Shown here: piece by piece, positions 60,716-64,000 of the stretch | Position numbering within the stretch: position 1 is the first letter of the stretch | How the letters are laid out: each line of letters opens with the position of its first letter | Source of the DNA: Bacillota bacterium | Lineage (GTDB): Bacteria > Bacillota > Negativicutes > Sporomusales > UBA7701 | DNA: 64,000 nucleotides | Direction: 5' to 3' | Assembly (NCBI GenBank): GCA_023415775.1 | Contig: JAEZJM010000019.1 | Coordinates: forward strand, 62,001-126,000 | Notes under the pieces: generated by a model | Databases searched by the model: none | Seen by the model: only the letters and a program-made list of their open reading frames with translations | Told to the model about the DNA's origin: nothing | Position numbers and translations under genes: made by a program

Positions 60716-61132
60716 GTGGCCAATACCATCAGGCTTGACATTGTCACCCCTGAACGCATCGTCTACTCCGACAGCGTTAACATGGTCATCGCCCGGGCCA
60801 CTGACGGCGACCTCGGCATTCTTCCCGGACACGCCCCGCTGGTGGCCGGTATGGATGTATGGCCGCTCAGGGTGCTCAAGGACGAAGGCGAGCGCCAGAT
60901 TTCCGTGTGCGGCGGGTTCATAGAGGTGCGACCCGACAAGGTTACCATCCTTGCCTCCTGCGCCGAACTGCCCGACGAGATCGACGTCAAACGGGCCGAG
61001 GCGGCGCGCGAGAGAGCCGAGCGACGCCTCAAGGACGCCGGCCCCGATATTGACATGGCCCGGGCCGAAGCCGCCCTGCAACGGGCGATTATCCGCCTGC
61101 GGGTGGCCGAAGGCAGGGCAAGAGATATTTGA
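60716..61132 (+). CDS. atpC: ATP synthase F1 subunit epsilon
   Basis: A 138-residue epsilon subunit: N-terminal beta sandwich (LDIVTPERIVYSDSVNMV, TDGDLGILPGHAPLV) and a C-terminal helical hairpin rich in Ala/Arg/Glu that can inhibit ATP hydrolysis. GTG start at 60716. Last gene of the operon, with a terminator after it. Confidence 0.96.
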   Translation: MANTIRLDIVTPERIVYSDSVNMVIARATDGDLGILPGHAPLVAGMDVWPLRVLKDEGERQISVCGGFIEVRPDKVTILASCAELPDEIDVKRAEAARERAERRLKDAGPDIDMARAEAALQRAIIRLRVAEGRARDI

Positions 61133-61138
61133 TTTGCG

Positions 61139-61171
61139 AAAAGGCCGGGAGAGACTCCCGGCCTTTTAACT
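61139..61171 (+). terminator. Rho-independent terminator of the ATP synthase operon
   Basis: Perfect 13-base stem AAAAGGCCGGGAG/CTCCCGGCCTTTT (61139-61151 with 61155-61167), three-base loop. Confidence 0.92.
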
Positions 61172-61260
61172 ATTTCTGCGCCCGCCGCACCGGCAAAAAT
61201 TGCTTGCATAGCTCCCCTAAAAACTGGCAAGAATAAGCTCAGAGAAGGATGGGGAGTAGT

Positions 61261-62022
61261 ATGCGCAGAAGTATTTGCTATGCGTTGATGGCCGGCCTCC
61301 TTTTTTTGTCGCTGCTTGCCTGGGGCCAGGCTAAAGACGGCGCCGGAGCGGCGCGGGTCGAAATGCTGGGTGAGGCCATGGAGGCCGTCGGAGCGGTGAC
61401 GGAGACGGTTGCTTTCAACGCGTGGACAAAGTTGCCTGATGCCGAACTGACCGACGACAGGCTCAAACGCGTTGCCCAGGCGGCGATGGCCAGACTTGGC
61501 TATCAGCAGGACCAATACGACCTCAAGCTTACCCGCAGCGAGCGGCACCGCCTCGTCAGAGCGGAAGCGGGCGGCGACGGCTGCCAGGCCGTCGTCATGG
61601 TTCAGGTAGTCTATCCCGTCTGGGACAAAAGAAGCGCCGAGGCGTTCCTGGTGGTAAACACCGAAACGCAGGCGACGGCGGCCGATATTGCGCTGCTCCG
61701 CAGGCGGGTGGCGGAGGCTGCCGACTGCGGCGGCGGCAGCGCGCGTATATCTACTTGCCTGGTGGGTAGGCTTGATGGTAAACTAGATAAAGAAATGTGG
61801 CCAGAAAAGCTGCAAATGGCCGGACAAGCCCTAGGCGCCACTGACGCCGAGCTGACTGTCCAGCCTGGTTACGCCGGCATGACGGGGTTTTCCCCGCAAC
61901 TGCCGGAGGGCATCGTCATCGGGGACAAGCGGATCAACATCAACCTGGCCATCCGCTACAGCCCGCACGACAACCGCACCTATGTAGTCATCGCCTCGCC
62001 GGTGATAACAGGCGAATATTAG
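61261..62022 (+). CDS. ywmB: YwmB family protein
   Basis: A 253-residue exported protein: signal peptide (SICYALMAGLLFLSLLAWGQA), then an alpha/beta region with WTKLPDAELTDDRLKRVAQA, ARISTCLVGRLDG and INLAIRYSPHDNRTYVVIASP, typical of YwmB. In B. subtilis ywmB also sits between the ATP synthase operon and murA-spoIID. ATG at 61261 has GGGGAG five bases upstream; an in-frame ATG at 61249 overlaps its own site. Role unknown. Confidence 0.85.
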   Translation: MRRSICYALMAGLLFLSLLAWGQAKDGAGAARVEMLGEAMEAVGAVTETVAFNAWTKLPDAELTDDRLKRVAQAAMARLGYQQDQYDLKLTRSERHRLVRAEAGGDGCQAVVMVQVVYPVWDKRSAEAFLVVNTETQATAADIALLRRRVAEAADCGGGSARISTCLVGRLDGKLDKEMWPEKLQMAGQALGATDAELTVQPGYAGMTGFSPQLPEGIVIGDKRININLAIRYSPHDNRTYVVIASPVITGEY

Positions 62023-62046
62023 CAGCAAGCGGTGGGAGGAAAGTAC

Positions 62047-63303
62047 GTGGAAAGACTGATTGTCAGCGGGGGGAAAAGACTGTCTGGCAGCATTAAGATC
62101 AGCGGCGCGAAAAACGCCGTATTGCCGATTATCGCGGCCTCGCTCCTGGGGACGACGACTAGCCGGCTGGAGGAGATTCCCGCCCTCGAGGACGTCGGCA
62201 CCATAAGCGAAGTGCTTGGCTACCTCGGTGTAACAGTCTCACAAGAAGAGGCGGGCACGCTGGTCGTCAACAGCGCCGACCTCTCCTGCTGCGAGGCCCC
62301 CTATGAGCTTGTCCGCAAGATGCGGGCCTCCTTCCTCGTCATGGGGCCGCTCCTCGCCAGAGCCGGACAGGCGCGCATCTCCCTGCCCGGCGGCTGCGCG
62401 ATCGGCACAAGGCCGATCGATCTCCACCTCAAAGGCTTTGAGGCCTTGGGGGCGGAAATTGTCCTCGGCCACGGCTATATCGAGGCACGGACAAAGCAAA
62501 GGCTTAAAGGCGCGCGTATATACCTCGACTTTCCCAGCGTTGGCGCTACCGAGAATATCATGATGGCCGCGTCTTTAGCCGAAGGCCAGACTATCCTCGA
62601 AAATCCCGCCGAAGAGCCGGAAATCGTCGATCTGGCCAACTACCTAAACGCCATGGGGGCGAGGATCCGCGGCGCAGGGACCAACGTCATCCGCATCGAG
62701 GGGGTCAAAGAGCTCAAAGGCACCACTCACGCCGTAATACCCGACAGGATCGAAGCCGGCACATACATGGTGGCGGCGGCGATCACCGGCGGCGACGTCT
62801 GGCTGGAGAACGCCCTGTCTGAACATCTTAAGCCAGTCACCGCCAAACTCAAGGAAGCGGGCGTGGCGATCGAAGAGAAGATCGACGGGGTGAGGGTCCG
62901 CGGCACGGGAGCGGTCAAGGCGGTGGATATCAAAACGCTGCCCTATCCCGGATTCCCCACCGACATGCAGTCGCAGTTCATGGCGCTGATGACGGTGGCC
63001 AACGGCACGAGCGTCGTCACCGAAACGGTATTCGAGAACCGCTTCATGCACGTGGACGAGCTCAAGCGCATGGGGGCGAGCATCAAAATCGAAGGCCGCA
63101 GCGCCATCGTGGAAGGGGTGCCCAACCTGACCGGCTGCCCGGTCAAGGCCACCGACCTCCGGGCCGGCGCGGCGATGGTGCTGGCGGGATTGGTGGCTGA
63201 GGGCAAAACCGAAATTAGCTGCATTCATCATATTGATCGCGGGTATGAAGATATCGTCGGTAAACTGGCAAGCCTGGGCGCGGAGATCGTCCGGGTCGGA
63301 TAG
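62047..63303 (+). CDS. murA: UDP-N-acetylglucosamine 1-carboxyvinyltransferase
   Basis: A 418-residue enzyme for the first committed step of peptidoglycan synthesis, adding enolpyruvate to UDP-GlcNAc. SGAKNAVLPIIAASLL, RASFLVMGPLLAR and the catalytic Cys117 in LPGGCAIGTRPID are seen, with IEAGTYMVAAAI and PYPGFPTDMQ later. The active Cys means expected fosfomycin sensitivity. GTG at 62047 has GGGAGGAAA six bases upstream; an in-frame GTG at 62032 lies before that site. Confidence 0.96.
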   Translation: MERLIVSGGKRLSGSIKISGAKNAVLPIIAASLLGTTTSRLEEIPALEDVGTISEVLGYLGVTVSQEEAGTLVVNSADLSCCEAPYELVRKMRASFLVMGPLLARAGQARISLPGGCAIGTRPIDLHLKGFEALGAEIVLGHGYIEARTKQRLKGARIYLDFPSVGATENIMMAASLAEGQTILENPAEEPEIVDLANYLNAMGARIRGAGTNVIRIEGVKELKGTTHAVIPDRIEAGTYMVAAAITGGDVWLENALSEHLKPVTAKLKEAGVAIEEKIDGVRVRGTGAVKAVDIKTLPYPGFPTDMQSQFMALMTVANGTSVVTETVFENRFMHVDELKRMGASIKIEGRSAIVEGVPNLTGCPVKATDLRAGAAMVLAGLVAEGKTEISCIHHIDRGYEDIVGKLASLGAEIVRVG

Positions 63304-63313
63304 ATAAGCGAGA

Positions 63314-63343
63314 ACAGGAGCGGCCCATACGGGCCGCTCCTGT
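63314..63343 (+). terminator. Hairpin after murA
   Basis: Perfect 13-base stem ACAGGAGCGGCCC/GGGCCGCTCCTGT (63314-63326 with 63331-63343), loop ATAC. No T-run follows; repeat copy D starts at the next base. Confidence 0.65.
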
Positions 63344-63470
63344 CAGGTTGACAAGAAAGCCCCATCTGCGGCGTTGCTCCTCGGATGGCCCACTCGACGT
63401 ACGCAACCAAGTACGTCGTCGTGGGCCATCTTCCGGTGCGCCTTGCATCTGGGACTTTCTTGTCAACCTG
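63344..63470. repeat. Dispersed palindromic repeat, copy D
   Basis: Outer arms CAGGTTGACAAGAAAG (63344-63359) and CTTTCTTGTCAACCTG (63455-63470) pair perfectly over 16 bases. The interior is the family consensus in reverse: CCATCTGCGGCGTTGCTCCTC, ACGTACGC-N4-AAGTACGTC, GCGCCTTGCATCTG, equivalent to copies A and C read on the other strand. Confidence 0.85.
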
Positions 63471-63494
63471 GGTCTTATATAAAGACAATGCTTG

Positions 63495-63523
63495 TCATAT
63501 ATCCTCGCCCCCTCGCATATGAT
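63495..63523 (+). promoter_or_regulatory. Sigma-E-type promoter for spoIID
   Basis: TCATATA (63495-63501), exactly 14 bases, CATATGAT (63516-63523), 28 bases before the GTG. Compared with KMATATT-14-CATACAMT it matches six of seven and six of eight; spoIID is a sigma-E gene in B. subtilis. Confidence 0.65.
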
Positions 63524-63551
63524 TGGGTACATAAGCGCGGGAGGGGCGGGC

Positions 63552-64000
63552 GTGAAAAAGGTGTTGGCGCTGACCATTGTGCTTGTCATCGCCGTTGTCA
63601 TCGCTGTTCCCACTGTAGTGCTCTACAGCCTGGGAGGGCCTGCGGGAACGCGGCCGACAGCCTTGAGGAAAGGCGAAGACATCCCGATCAGGGTCTATCT
63701 CCACGATCAGGGCCGCATTGTGGAAATGAGCCTGGAAGAGTACGTAAAAGGCATGGTAGCGGCCGAAATGCCGGCCGAGTTCGAGCTTGAAGCCCTCAAG
63801 GCACAGGCGGTGGCAGGACGGACATACGCGGTCAAACAGATGGCCCTTTTCGGCGGCGGCGGCCTGGCTGACAGGCCGGGAGCCGATATCAGCTCAGATC
63901 CGGCCAAGAGCCAGGCGTGGCTGAGCGTCCTCCAACTCAGGGATCGTTGGGGGCCGTACGCCTTCGACCGTTATTGGGCCAAGATAAGCCGAGCGGTCGA
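63552..64000 (+). CDS. spoIID: Stage II sporulation protein D, N-terminal part
   Basis: The window ends inside this gene; 149 codons are visible. An N-terminal membrane helix (VLALTIVLVIAVVIAVPTVVL) is followed by the SpoIID domain start VYLHDQGRIVEMSLEEYVKG, MVAAEMPAEFELEALKAQAV and AGRTYAVKQM. SpoIID is a lytic transglycosylase that thins septal peptidoglycan during engulfment. GTG at 63552 with GGAGGGG five bases upstream. Position after murA matches B. subtilis. Confidence 0.93.
   Translation, partial: MKKVLALTIVLVIAVVIAVPTVVLYSLGGPAGTRPTALRKGEDIPIRVYLHDQGRIVEMSLEEYVKGMVAAEMPAEFELEALKAQAVAGRTYAVKQMALFGGGGLADRPGADISSDPAKSQAWLSVLQLRDRWGPYAFDRYWAKISRAV

Noticed and set aside
59207..61081. 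A 624-codon minus-strand frame across the ATP synthase genes
   Set aside because: Shadow of atpD and atpC; composition typical of antisense translation.

Overview
The window reads as a chromosome segment of a GC-rich (about 60%) spore-forming Firmicute. Sporulation is indicated by SPOCS-domain proteins, a ywmB-murA-spoIID block and a sigma-E-like promoter before spoIID. The order ywlC, mntP, ywlE, rpiB, ywlG, glyA, upp, ATP synthase operon, ywmB, murA, spoIID follows Bacillus subtilis. A sigma-54 activator, a fused TRAP-TAXI transporter and cyanophycin genes fit the Negativicutes, family Sporomusaceae, better than Bacillus; this placement is an inference, not a measurement.

Layout. 1-5.2 kb: two tandem CAP-domain secreted proteins, a Cys/Tyr-rich small protein, two paralogous SPOCS proteins, a membrane-anchored Clp-fold serine protease and a HipA-like kinase. 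5.2-9.5 kb: L,D-transpeptidase, cyanophycinase and cyanophycin synthetase. 9.6-20.3 kb: a long plus-strand run of housekeeping genes (cheW, ispE, GntR regulator, nucleotidyltransferase, purR, threonine dehydratase, glmU, prs, GNAT, polysaccharide deacetylase, pth, radical SAM). 20.4-24.8 kb: rpmE, DUF1385, prfA, prmC, ywlC. 24.8-34.9 kb: an accessory block (AraC regulator, DUF2000, PHP, hydrolase, TRAP-TAXI transporter, ArsC/Spx-like, YwbE, cupin, lipoprotein, lipase) lying between ywlC and mntP, which are neighbours in B. subtilis. 35-43.5 kb: mntP, ywlE, rpiB, ywlG, glyA, upp, aminotransferase, YhcH, sirtuin, comEB. 43.5-51 kb: a beta-lactamase-fold protein, then a PrpR-type sigma-54 activator divergent from a transporter, LarA-family racemase and two-subunit aconitase-family hydro-lyase. 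51-54 kb: wecA-like and wecB. 54.1-61.1 kb: complete ATP synthase operon. 61.2-64 kb: ywmB, murA and a truncated spoIID.

The least ordinary parts are (i) the 44.5-51.0 kb cluster, which looks like a sigma-54-controlled pathway taking up and dehydrating an unidentified hydroxy acid, with an exact -24/-12 promoter and tandem upstream repeats; (ii) a family of five dispersed palindromic repeats sharing a GCGTAC/GTACGC core, four of them enclosed by inverted arms that differ between loci but pair within each locus; (iii) an ATP synthase c subunit carrying two carboxylates (Asp29, Glu62); and (iv) an orphan sigma-A-like promoter with a structured non-coding tract before wecA. No tRNA, rRNA, CRISPR array, insertion sequence or prophage was seen.
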